Shown: positions 17,633-25,196 of the stretch, piece after piece
Layout of the letters: each line of letters starts with the position of its first letter
How positions within the stretch are numbered: the stretch's first letter is position 1
NCBI GenBank assembly: GCA_964594045.1
Contig: CAZQKR010000041.1
Span: 1 to 38,658 of the forward strand
Length of the DNA stretch: 38,658 nt
From: UBA2365 sp964594045
GTDB taxonomy: Bacteria; Bacteroidota; Bacteroidia; Chitinophagales; Saprospiraceae
Direction: 5' to 3'
Position numbers and translations under genes: made by a program
The notes under the pieces: generated by a model
Told to the model about the DNA's origin: nothing
What the model saw: only the letters and a program-made list of their open reading frames with translations
Databases searched by the model: none

Positions 17633-18448
17633 ATGCGTAATTTAATACTCCTTTTAATTAAATTTGGAGCACTGATCATTTTTTTGATTTATGAGATCAT
17701 CGCATTCAGTCTCATAGTAAACTACAACAATCCGCAAAAGGAGATCTTTTTATATTCATCCGGTTTATTTACCGGATTTTTTTCGGAAAGATACAACCGG
17801 GTGGTGGACTATCTCAGGCTTGAAGAAAAGGTTGACAGCATCCACCTTGAAAATACCAGGCTGATCAGGCAACTGTACAATTCAAGACAATCCGATATCG
17901 TTACGGTTGAGCTCAAAGACTCCTCACTTTTTGAATATGACATCATACCGGTAAAAATCTCCAATAAAACCATCAATCTCAGAAACAACAGGCTTACCTT
18001 ATCCAAAGGAAAACTCGACGGGATCAGGGAAGGAATGGGAGTGGTTGCGGACAGAGGCATTGTCGGAATCGTTCAGAAAGTAAATGATCATTTTTCCAGT
18101 GTCATTCCATTGATCAACACCCGGTTTCAGGCCGGAGCCAAAATCAAGACCAGGAATTACTTCGGAGATTTGCAATGGAAACCTTATGACGAAAGATACA
18201 TCCAATTGCGGAACATCCCCAAACATTATGAAGTAGCTGAAGGAGACACCGTAGTCACCAGTGGATTTTCCACTGTATTTCCTCCCGACATTGAAATTGG
18301 TATTGTCAGCGAAGTGAATATTCCCGGTGGCAGCAATTATTACGACCTGAAGGTCAGATTGCACAATAATTTCGGAAATATGGAGTATGTTTATGCGATC
18401 AGTTACAAGTATGCAGAGGAAAAAAAAGAAGTTGAAAATATCCAATGA
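17633..18448 (+). CDS. mreC: Rod shape-determining protein MreC
   Basis: This is a periplasmic scaffold that activates PBP2 in the elongasome. The 271 residues show one N-terminal membrane helix (about 8-30) and a coiled-coil stretch (about 60-85, LRLEEKVDSIHLENTRLIRQ). The beta-rich MreC core follows, with KGKLDGIREGMGVV and GIVGIVQKV, and later VTSGFSTVFPPDIEIGIV. It starts 14 bases after mreB, and its stop overlaps the mreD start by 4 bases (ATGA), so translation is coupled. The length is normal. Confidence 0.95.
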   Translation: MRNLILLLIKFGALIIFLIYEIIAFSLIVNYNNPQKEIFLYSSGLFTGFFSERYNRVVDYLRLEEKVDSIHLENTRLIRQLYNSRQSDIVTVELKDSSLFEYDIIPVKISNKTINLRNNRLTLSKGKLDGIREGMGVVADRGIVGIVQKVNDHFSSVIPLINTRFQAGAKIKTRNYFGDLQWKPYDERYIQLRNIPKHYEVAEGDTVVTSGFSTVFPPDIEIGIVSEVNIPGGSNYYDLKVRLHNNFGNMEYVYAISYKYAEEKKEVENIQ

Positions 18449-18966
18449 TGACATCCATTTATGTAAAGCAAACTGTCAGGTTTTTGTTTATTTTCTTTTT
18501 GCAGGTTTTGGTACTGAAAAGAATAAACCTGAGCTTTAGTGATTTCAACTATGTTTTCATATATATCTACCCCTTGTTTATTTTACTCCTTCCATTGAAG
18601 GTCAACAGGATTGTTCAGTTGTCCCTGGCATTTGTTTTCGGTCTTGGTATTGATCTTTTTTATGATTCACCCGGTTTGCATACCGCTGCACTTGTATTTA
18701 CGGCCTTTTTGAAAAAATACGTTATGGAGTTTCTGGAACCGGTTTCAGGGTACACGCTTGAAAGCAGTCCGGGTATTATCAAATACGGATTCAACTGGTT
18801 TTTGATATATTCAAGTGTGTTGATGTTTATACACCTGTTCATCTATTTTTTTCTGGAAGCATTCGCTTTTCAATTCATTCTTGGAATATTGCTTCGCACA
18901 ATTTTCAGCTTTATTATTTCAGAAGTATTAATTTTGCTTTACATGGTACTGATGCGTCCAAAATAA
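18445..18966 (+). CDS. mreD: Rod shape-determining protein MreD
   Basis: This is the integral inner-membrane component of the elongasome. The 173 residues are almost entirely hydrophobic, with about five membrane helices, and contain the MreD-like GLGIDLFYDSPGLHTAAL segment. The sequence is weakly conserved in this family, and assignment rests on length, topology and position between mreC and the PBP2 gene. The start overlaps the mreC stop. PBP2 begins 6 bases after its stop. Confidence 0.92.
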   Translation: MMTSIYVKQTVRFLFIFFLQVLVLKRINLSFSDFNYVFIYIYPLFILLLPLKVNRIVQLSLAFVFGLGIDLFYDSPGLHTAALVFTAFLKKYVMEFLEPVSGYTLESSPGIIKYGFNWFLIYSSVLMFIHLFIYFFLEAFAFQFILGILLRTIFSFIISEVLILLYMVLMRPK

Positions 18967-18972
18967 TTTCGC

Positions 18973-20928
18973 GTGAATTCAGATTTTTATAGATACAGGA
19001 TCATACAGATCATATTTTTTACCGGAGCAATGATCTTATTGATCAAGGCTGCACAATTACAGATCTTTGATTCCAGTTACCGTGAACAAGCGGACAAAAT
19101 GGTGCTTAGAAAGGTTGAGCAGCTCCCGGCCCGGGGACTGATCTACGACCGGAATAAAAAACTGATGGTTTACAATGAACCGATCTATGAACTGGAGGTA
19201 ATTTATAACGAACTTCCAGAAAATCTGGATACTGCACACTTATGTTCACTCCTGGGTATCGATGTAAAGGAGTTTGAAAAGAGGATAGAAAAAGACTGGA
19301 AAGACATCCGTTTCAGCAAATATACTCCGTTTCAGTTCCTGACAAAGATCGATCAGGAAAAGTTCCTGAAATTCGAAGAATTCCTATGGAAATTTCCAGG
19401 ATTTTATCCGCGCGTAAGAAGTATCCGGACAGCGGCCGCGCCTTCAGCCGCTCACCTGATCGGTTATATCAGTGAGGTCAGTCAGAAAGTGATTGACGAT
19501 TCCCTGGGAATTTACGGAATGGGAGATTACATTGGCAACAGCGGTCTGGAAGGCAGCTATGAATCCTTTTTGAGAGGGGAAAAGGGGTATAAGTACATTC
19601 TCAGGGATAAACTGGGAAAATCTCTGGACACTTATAAGGAAGGCGCACTGGACAGAGAAGCTGTGGCCGGCCATGATATGATCACTACCATTGACCTGGA
19701 ATTACAGCAGTATGCAGAAACCCTGCTCAAAAACAAAAGAGGAGCTGTCGTGGCTATAGAACCTTCAACGGGAGAAATACTGGCATTGGTCAGCGCACCT
19801 TTTTTTGACCCGAATGAACTTTCTATCAGGGAAAACAGAGGAGATGCGTTCATTAAGCTTCTGAACGATACGCTCAACAGACCTCTTATCAACCGGGCAC
19901 TGATCGCAAGATATCCGCCGGGATCCATTTTCAAACCCATCATTGGGTTGATCGCCCTGGAACTCGGCATTTCCGATAAAGACCGGTCCATTTATTGCGG
20001 AGGAGCCTATGTGTATAGAACAAAATACAATGTTTTCCGATTCGGATGCCACAGGCATCCAAGAGCCTCCAATATGTCAGTTGCCCTTCAATACTCCTGC
20101 AATTCCTATTTCTTTGAATTAACCCGTAACCTGATCGAAATGTACGGTTATTCATCTCCCGGAAGAGGCCTGGATACGCTGGCCAGCTACCTTTCAGATT
20201 TTGGACTGGGAAAACATCTGAATATTGACCTGGCCAATGAAAATAAAGGATTTGTTCCGGACAGCAGGTATTACGACTGGGTCTACAGGAATCAGAGAGC
20301 GGAATGGAGATCAACGTACATCATGTCGATCGGGATTGGACAGGGTGAAATGGAATTGACAACTCTCCAAATGGCCAACCTCGCAGCGATCATTGCCAAC
20401 AGAGGTTACTATTTCACTCCACATACCGTTAAAAAATTCATACCTGAAAAAAAACTGGAGAGCCGCTTCACTACCAAAAACTATGTCAGAGTCCACAAAA
20501 AACACTTTGCCAGCGTAGTGGATGGTATGGAAAAAGTGATCACTTCCGGAACTGCCAGATCCTCCTATGTACCTGATCTGCACATCTGCGGTAAAACAGG
20601 AACATCGCAAAACGTACATGGAGACGACCACTCTGTGTTTTTCGGATTTGCACCGAGAAACAATCCCAAAATTGCCATTGCCGTTTATGTGGAAAATGCC
20701 GGATGGGGTGGACAGGTCGCTGCTCCAATCGGTAGCCTCATCATGGAAAAATATGTGAATAAAGATATTTTGCCCTACAGAAAAGTACTCGAAGAAGTGA
20801 TCATTAACAAGTCATTCCTCGGTCCGAAAAACAAAACCAAAAAGCCTAAACCAGTCCTTTCCCAGACAGTAAATGATGATGAAATACCGCATGACCATGA
20901 TGAACATGGATCTGAATCAGGGTTCTAA
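18973..20928 (+). CDS. mrdA: Penicillin-binding protein 2 (elongasome transpeptidase)
   Basis: This D,D-transpeptidase cross-links peptidoglycan during elongation. It is anchored by one N-terminal helix (about residues 9-26) with the rest periplasmic. The 651 residues carry the dimerisation and pedestal region (PARGLIYDRN near residue 54) and the transpeptidase domain. Its active-site motifs are SIFK with nucleophile S318, SCN (S375) and KTGTS (K541). The start is GTG at 18973, 6 bases after mreD, with no competing ATG nearby. The C-terminus adds a short Lys-rich then His/Asp-rich tail. The usual partner rodA does not follow; a 258-base spacer and folA do. Confidence 0.95.
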   Translation: MNSDFYRYRIIQIIFFTGAMILLIKAAQLQIFDSSYREQADKMVLRKVEQLPARGLIYDRNKKLMVYNEPIYELEVIYNELPENLDTAHLCSLLGIDVKEFEKRIEKDWKDIRFSKYTPFQFLTKIDQEKFLKFEEFLWKFPGFYPRVRSIRTAAAPSAAHLIGYISEVSQKVIDDSLGIYGMGDYIGNSGLEGSYESFLRGEKGYKYILRDKLGKSLDTYKEGALDREAVAGHDMITTIDLELQQYAETLLKNKRGAVVAIEPSTGEILALVSAPFFDPNELSIRENRGDAFIKLLNDTLNRPLINRALIARYPPGSIFKPIIGLIALELGISDKDRSIYCGGAYVYRTKYNVFRFGCHRHPRASNMSVALQYSCNSYFFELTRNLIEMYGYSSPGRGLDTLASYLSDFGLGKHLNIDLANENKGFVPDSRYYDWVYRNQRAEWRSTYIMSIGIGQGEMELTTLQMANLAAIIANRGYYFTPHTVKKFIPEKKLESRFTTKNYVRVHKKHFASVVDGMEKVITSGTARSSYVPDLHICGKTGTSQNVHGDDHSVFFGFAPRNNPKIAIAVYVENAGWGGQVAAPIGSLIMEKYVNKDILPYRKVLEEVIINKSFLGPKNKTKKPKPVLSQTVNDDEIPHDHDEHGSESGF

Positions 20929-21032
20929 CTTCAAAGCGCTCAATAATTCTACCGTCGGTTGGAAATGACTCCCCATACCTCAAAATACAGGTCATACTCA
21001 TATTGGATCAGGTGTCATGAATTACATGAATA

Positions 21033-21049
21033 CCCGGGAAGCCGGGTTC
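21033..21049. other. Short GC hairpin downstream of mrdA
   Basis: ACCCGG and CCGGGT pair around a 4-base loop about 105 bases after the mrdA stop. It lacks a following T-tract, so a terminator role for the mre operon is only possible. Confidence 0.25.
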
Positions 21050-21186
21050 AAATGGATCATTTTCAAAGTTAATGAACACACCTTAATGACACTTGGTAAA
21101 TAGTCAGAACAATATGCCAATCAAGACTTAAAAACGGATAGATCAACATTAAACTTAATTTTTATTATCTTCACGCCCAAAAAAAT

Positions 21187-21681
21187 ATGATCATTTCTGC
21201 TATCGTAGCCGTTACCAAAAATAATGTGATCGGAAGGGAAAATACCATGCCGTGGCATTTGCCGGCAGATCTCGCATATTTTAAGCAAACGACTCTGGGA
21301 CATCCGATCATCATAGGCCGGAAAAATTTTGAATCCATTGGAAAACCTTTGCCGGGAAGAAAAAATATGATCATCACCAGGGACAGAACTTTTGCCTGCA
21401 GCAATTGCATTGTGGTACATTCACTGGAAGAAGCGCTCCTGATGAATTATAAAAGCGGGGAAGAAGAAGTATTCATCATCGGTGGCGGAATGATCTACGA
21501 ACAATCCAAAGATTTGTGGAATAAGCTATACTATACGGAAATAGATACAAAAATGGAAGGCGATGTGTTTTTCCCCATACTCAATTGGGAAGAATGGGAA
21601 TTGGTCAGGGAAGAGTTCAGAGCAGCAGATGAAAAAAATGTATTTAATCTGACATTCAGGGTGTTTAACAGAAAAAGCTGA
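21187..21681 (+). CDS. folA: Dihydrofolate reductase
   Basis: This enzyme reduces dihydrofolate to tetrahydrofolate with NADPH in the cytoplasm and feeds thymidylate and one-carbon metabolism. The 164 residues contain MIISAIVAVTKNNVIGREN, the MPWHLPADLAYFKQTTLG substrate loop with Trp and the acidic residue of the active site, and the NADPH-binding IIGRKNFESIG. Later comes the conserved FIIGGGMIYEQ. Length and order are standard. It is separated from mrdA by about 258 bases and is probably transcribed from its own promoter in the preceding AT-rich stretch. The spacer after it contains what looks like the relic end of a beta-barrel gene. Confidence 0.96.
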   Translation: MIISAIVAVTKNNVIGRENTMPWHLPADLAYFKQTTLGHPIIIGRKNFESIGKPLPGRKNMIITRDRTFACSNCIVVHSLEEALLMNYKSGEEEVFIIGGGMIYEQSKDLWNKLYYTEIDTKMEGDVFFPILNWEEWELVREEFRAADEKNVFNLTFRVFNRKS

Positions 21682-21716
21682 ATCCTGTTCGCAGGTGAAC
21701 GATATTCTTCTATGTC

Positions 21717-21818
21717 CTAAAACTTATATTTCAATGTAAATCCTGCGCTCTGATCAAAAACAGCACAAATTATATCAGGTTCATCTAAAATACTTGTGGA
21801 AATACTAATCTGAATGGT
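21717..21818 (-). pseudogene. Relic C-terminus of an outer-membrane beta-barrel protein
   Basis: On the minus strand this stretch is open for 33 codons and reads TIQISISTSILDEPDII then CAVFDQSAGFTLKYKF and a stop. The end GFTLKYKF, an amphipathic strand closing with Phe directly before the stop, is the classical C-terminal signal of beta-barrels. Stops interrupt the frame just upstream (21819 onward) and no start exists, so if real it is the eroded tail of a lost gene. It is short enough that chance cannot be excluded. Confidence 0.35.
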
Positions 21819-22010
21819 CTATTAGTGGTGACTGGTCAGACCGGAAGATAGAATTATGCTTAATGATCACTATTTTTTATAATAAATGATCTTTTTTGAT
21901 TTTTTGTGCTGATCCTTTGAAAAAATGCATCATTTGTACCAGGATACTATCTTTTTCACTTTTGAAGATCAATATTATTCCTGACAGTTTAAAATATGAT
22001 TTTTTTTAAA

Positions 22011-22018
22011 TACATTTG
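22011..22018 (+). promoter_or_regulatory. Probable -7 element (TACATTTG) of the DUF2853 gene
   Basis: TACATTTG matches TAnnTTTG and lies 34 bases before the ATG at 22053, a suitable distance for a short leader. No TTG sits at the expected -33 spacing, so the pair is incomplete. Confidence 0.4.
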
Positions 22019-22052
22019 AAAACACAATTTTTTTAATTTAAATTAATTTCCA

Positions 22053-22394
22053 ATGAGTAAGAGAGATGAATTGATCGCGCTTTACACCAAAGAGCTCAAA
22101 GAAAAATGCAATGTTACTGCTGATGCGGCATTGCTGGAAAAAGTCACGATTGGCTGTGGTCCATCTATTTACAACAAGGATGCTGCAACAGTCAGCTGCA
22201 GCCAGGCCTCAGAAATGGAAACCATTAAAAATAACTTCCTGATCAAAAAACTCGGGTTGGCAGATGGGCCGACACTGGATGCTGCGCTGAAAGAAGTTTG
22301 CGAACAACTCGGCAGCTCCAACAAAAATAAATACAGGGCAATTTTTTACTATTTACTGGTAAAAAAATTCAAAAAAGAATCCATCTACGGATAA
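22053..22394 (+). CDS. DUF2853 family protein
   Basis: This is a small soluble, mostly helical protein of 113 residues with no signal or membrane segment. The middle contains KVTIGCGPSIYNKDAATVSC, then EMETIKNNFLIKKLGLAD, and the end NKYRAIFYYLLVKKFKKES. These match my memory of the DUF2853 family, which has no established function. It has its own promoter-like element and is followed within 10 bases by a strong hairpin terminator, so it looks like a monocistronic, possibly well-expressed gene. Confidence 0.85.
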   Translation: MSKRDELIALYTKELKEKCNVTADAALLEKVTIGCGPSIYNKDAATVSCSQASEMETIKNNFLIKKLGLADGPTLDAALKEVCEQLGSSNKNKYRAIFYYLLVKKFKKESIYG

Positions 22395-22400
22395 TTGGCT

Positions 22401-22431
22401 AAAGCCGGTTTCTTTAATTGAAACCGGCTTT
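22401..22431 (+). terminator. Hairpin terminator after the DUF2853 gene
   Basis: An 11-bp perfect stem (AAAGCCGGTTT with AAACCGGCTTT) encloses a 9-base loop and starts 7 bases after the stop codon. Its 3' arm ends in TTT only, so the U-tract is short, but position and stability fit a terminator. The next gene starts 21 bases later. Confidence 0.7.
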
Positions 22432-22451
22432 ATGATGATAAAATAAACCCC

Positions 22452-22907
22452 ATGATCTCAAAACTGACTTCAAAATTCTGGCGGAATCTTTATTATTTAA
22501 GACATATTCCAAGCCTTTGGTTCTGGAATGTGGCAGTTGTTCAAATTGACGATCAAATGTCCGTAGTTTCCATACGGCATGGCTGGTCCAACAAAAACCC
22601 ATTCAGAAGTATATATTTTGGAGCATTGGCAGGCGCTGCCGAATTGTCTACCGGACTGCTCGCCCTGATGGCATGTATGGAAAGTAATACATCGATGCTC
22701 GTGACGGGTATGGAAGCCAGATATCATAAAAAAGCTACGGGGAAAATCACTTTTAAATGCTTAGAAGGAGAGTTGATCAGGCAGACAGTCCGGAAAGCGA
22801 TCAGTTCAGGTGAAGGTCAGGAGATCAAGGTCAGGAGTTCTGCGTTCAATGAGCAAGGCCTTGAAGTGGCACAGTTCATTTTCACCTGGTCTTTCAAAAA
22901 AAGATGA
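22452..22907 (+). CDS. DUF4442 family hotdog-fold protein (thioesterase-like)
   Basis: This 151-residue protein looks like the DUF4442 branch of the hotdog superfamily, which includes acyl-CoA thioesterase relatives. It has NPFRSIYFGALAGAAELSTG as the central helix region, then MLVTGMEARYHKKATGKITF strand-rich segments and a C-terminal VAQFIFTWSFKKR. It has no signal or membrane helix. The enzymatic role is inferred from the fold only; the acidic residue in AAELS could be catalytic. It starts immediately after the upstream terminator, so its promoter must lie in or near that hairpin, or it depends on read-through. Confidence 0.75.
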   Translation: MISKLTSKFWRNLYYLRHIPSLWFWNVAVVQIDDQMSVVSIRHGWSNKNPFRSIYFGALAGAAELSTGLLALMACMESNTSMLVTGMEARYHKKATGKITFKCLEGELIRQTVRKAISSGEGQEIKVRSSAFNEQGLEVAQFIFTWSFKKR

Positions 22908-23073
22908 CCGGAAAAACTCAGGCAGTTTGAATTTCTCCGGTCCTTTTCACCCATTATTATCAAGGTTTGAGTCTTATTGACAAGTTAATGATGCAAATCT
23001 TTCCAAAGCACATTACTATGATGTACATTTGTTGAATGGGATAGGGTGATCATGTATACCATGACATGCAAAA

Positions 23074-23097
23074 TATTTTTGTATGGACTCATGAGTC
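23074..23097 (+). promoter_or_regulatory. Candidate promoter and operator of the TetR gene
   Basis: TATTTTTG (23074-23081) fits the TAnnTTTG -7 consensus. Directly after it, at the expected start site, lies the perfect 12-bp palindrome GACTCATGAGTC (23086-23097). A second, imperfect palindrome with TCATG/CATGA arms lies at 23050-23064. This arrangement is typical of an autorepressed TetR gene. The leader to the ATG at 23206 would be about 115 bases, and no TTG is seen at -33. Confidence 0.4.
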
Positions 23098-23205
23098 AAA
23101 TGACTTTCTCCCAAATTTTATAATTATGAATAGTCCGTTTTATCGGGATCAACGGTCGGTGAAGCATGGTCCTTCTTTCAAAGGCAAATACATCAAAGAA
23201 AGTTT

Positions 23206-23877
23206 ATGAAGCAGGAAACTAAAGTTTTCAAGGAAAGTCAAATCATCCAGGCAGCTGAAACAGTTTTCAGGAAAATGGGCTTCAAGAACGCCAAAATGGA
23301 AGATATTGCTTTTGAAGCCGGCATTACAAAAGTCACTTTATATACCTATTTTCAAAGTAAGGAGAATTTATATATGGCCTTGACCTATAAAGGTTTCCAG
23401 CGATTACTGGATGCGTATTACGCTTCCATTGAAAAAAATAAAAATAAAACCGGCATGGAATCTTCGCTGGCGCTGATGGAAACCAGCATGAATTTCTTTG
23501 CAGGAAATTTTCTGTATTCTGAAGCTTTACTGGATTATTTCAATATCGTGAGATCTTCTGATTCAGGTCAAAACAAAAGCAAGTTGACCGATGCCATCAA
23601 ACAAAGCCTTTACTTCAACAAATTACAGGACATACATAATCTGCCATTCAAGCTCAATTATAAGGAAATTGAACGCGGAAAGCAAGATGGCAGTATACTG
23701 AGCCAGCTCGATTCCATGCTGATCACACTGCAGGGATGGTCCATGGTGACCGGCTTTGCCAAAATCCTGTCCGCATCCGGAAATACAGTGAAGCCTCTGT
23801 TCAATATAGACCTGAATGAACTTAAAAACACAACATTGCTGACAGGAAAAGTGTTGTTGCTACAAAAGGGAACATAA
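23206..23877 (+). CDS. TetR/AcrR family transcriptional regulator
   Basis: This 223-residue DNA-binding repressor has an N-terminal helix-turn-helix at about residues 10-58: IIQAAETVFRKMGFKNAKME, DIAFEAGITKVTLYTYFQSK and ENLYMAL. The remaining helices form a ligand-binding and dimerisation domain that I cannot match to a ligand. It stands alone, so its target is either itself or a distant operon. A palindrome at its predicted transcription start suggests autoregulation. It converges with the M23 peptidase gene and shares the hairpin between them. Confidence 0.92.
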   Translation: MKQETKVFKESQIIQAAETVFRKMGFKNAKMEDIAFEAGITKVTLYTYFQSKENLYMALTYKGFQRLLDAYYASIEKNKNKTGMESSLALMETSMNFFAGNFLYSEALLDYFNIVRSSDSGQNKSKLTDAIKQSLYFNKLQDIHNLPFKLNYKEIERGKQDGSILSQLDSMLITLQGWSMVTGFAKILSASGNTVKPLFNIDLNELKNTTLLTGKVLLLQKGT

Positions 23878-23904
23878 AAAAAGCTGCCTCTTTTGAAGCA
23901 GCTT
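23876..23904 (-). terminator. Terminator between TetR and the M23 peptidase gene
   Basis: Arms AAGCTGC (23881-23887) and GCAGCTT (23898-23904) pair around a 10-base loop. On the minus strand the stem is followed by seven or more T (complement of the A-run at 23875-23882), so it is a good terminator for the M23 gene. It may also stop TetR transcription on the plus strand, less efficiently. Confidence 0.65.
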
Positions 23905-23960
23905 CTCATTGTTCATGATCATTTGTTGATTGATCGTTTTATATCGTTTTCAGGATATTT

Positions 23961-24944
23961 TTAATCAAATGACTGATTTTCAATAGATGCCTGTTGTACT
24001 ATTTCAGCATATTCATCCGGACTCAATCCGTCTATAACAAAGTTGATCGGGTTGATGGGCTTTTTGTTGAAATGTACTTCATAATGCAGGTGTGGAGCAG
24101 TGGATAAACCGGTATTTCCAACGGTGCCGATCACCTGACCTTTTTTCACCCTTTGCCCTTCTTTTACTTTGATCTGATTCATATGACCGTACAAAGTGGC
24201 ATATCCAAAACCATGTGATATCTTGATATATTTGCCATAGCCGGATCTGCTGTTGACTACCTCAACCACGCGGCCATTTCCCGTTGCCTGAACAGATGTG
24301 CCCAGCGGAGCAGTAAAATCCATCCCGTAATGGAATCTTCTCACCTTATGTACAGGATGTATCCGGTAGCCAAAACCGGAAAGGCCCTTTATATGTGTGG
24401 AGAGCTTATCTACCCTGACAGGAATGATCGATGGAACAGAAGCCAGTTTTTCTTCTCTGGAAATCGCCTTTTTATACAACTCCTCCAAAGATTTATTCTG
24501 CAGTTCTATTTTTCTTTTGAGCTTATCCGCTTTGGAAAGAGTGGATCTGATCAGGCTTCCCGAACCCTTGAATTCCGTTATATTCGTGTATCTTTCGTGT
24601 CCCCCGATACCTGCTTCCCAGACTGAGCTGTCCAACGGAGGTACACCCAGTATCAGCCGGTGCACATTGGCATCCTTTTCCTGGATCTCTTCCAGGTGAT
24701 TCGCCATATTTTCGAAATCATGCGAAACCGAATTATACCAGTAAGTCATCTGGTCCAGTTCTCGCTTTAAGGCCTTTTCTTTGGGAGTTTCAAAAAACTC
24801 ACCGCTGATCTTGATAAACCCTACAGACAAAACCAAAACCGCGATCAAATAGATCAGCCCATTCATCACGGCCTTTTTGGGACTGATCCGCACAGGTTCG
24901 TATTGTAAAGTCTTGGGGTTATAATAATATTTTTTTCCTTCCAT
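23961..24944 (-). CDS. M23 family metallopeptidase, membrane-anchored
   Basis: This is a zinc endopeptidase of the lysostaphin/LytM type, expected to cut or help remodel peptidoglycan cross-bridges in the periplasm. The 327 residues show a short cytoplasmic head (KYYYNPKTLQYEPV), one membrane helix at about 27-47 and a coiled-coil stretch at about 55-95. The LytM domain lies at about 190-310. The zinc ligands are visible as H205 and D209 (HYGMD) and H287 in HLHYEV (H285-H287), with YGHMN before it. All ligands are present, so it should be active rather than an EnvC-like activator. It is divergent from alaS and ends near a terminator hairpin. Confidence 0.92.
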   Translation of the reverse strand: MEGKKYYYNPKTLQYEPVRISPKKAVMNGLIYLIAVLVLSVGFIKISGEFFETPKEKALKRELDQMTYWYNSVSHDFENMANHLEEIQEKDANVHRLILGVPPLDSSVWEAGIGGHERYTNITEFKGSGSLIRSTLSKADKLKRKIELQNKSLEELYKKAISREEKLASVPSIIPVRVDKLSTHIKGLSGFGYRIHPVHKVRRFHYGMDFTAPLGTSVQATGNGRVVEVVNSRSGYGKYIKISHGFGYATLYGHMNQIKVKEGQRVKKGQVIGTVGNTGLSTAPHLHYEVHFNKKPINPINFVIDGLSPDEYAEIVQQASIENQSFD

Positions 24945-24956
24945 AGTTGTTTTAAC

Positions 24957-24988
24957 TTGGGCAAATTAAAGTAGTTTAACTACATTTG
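24957..24988 (+). promoter_or_regulatory. Promoter candidate for alaS (TTG-N21-TACATTTG)
   Basis: TTG at 24957-24959 and TACATTTG at 24981-24988, spaced by 21 bases, fit the Bacteroidota -33/-7 pattern. It points toward alaS and would give a leader of about 200 bases. It starts only 13 bases upstream of the divergent M23 gene's start. Confidence 0.45.
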
Positions 24989-25196
24989 CAGCAATTTGGA
25001 TATTTCGCCGAGATTAATGGAACTGTAAAGTTAGATTTTTATTTTCTTTTAACAAAAGAAATTGTATCAAATTTTTATTTCATTAATATTTTGTTTCATA
25101 ATACGTAACCAATTGGCGGTCTTTAAAAAACAAATTTTCGCGAATCACTCAAATAAAGAAATTTAAACATTAACAACAAATTTTATATATACAGCA

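Larger units (their letters stand above)
21682..22052. other. Spacer with relic and promoter
   Basis: These 371 bases hold a minus-strand open segment that ends like an outer-membrane protein (21717-21818, listed separately) and a TACATTTG promoter element just before the DUF2853 gene. The rest is A/T-rich with nothing recognisable. Confidence 0.4.
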
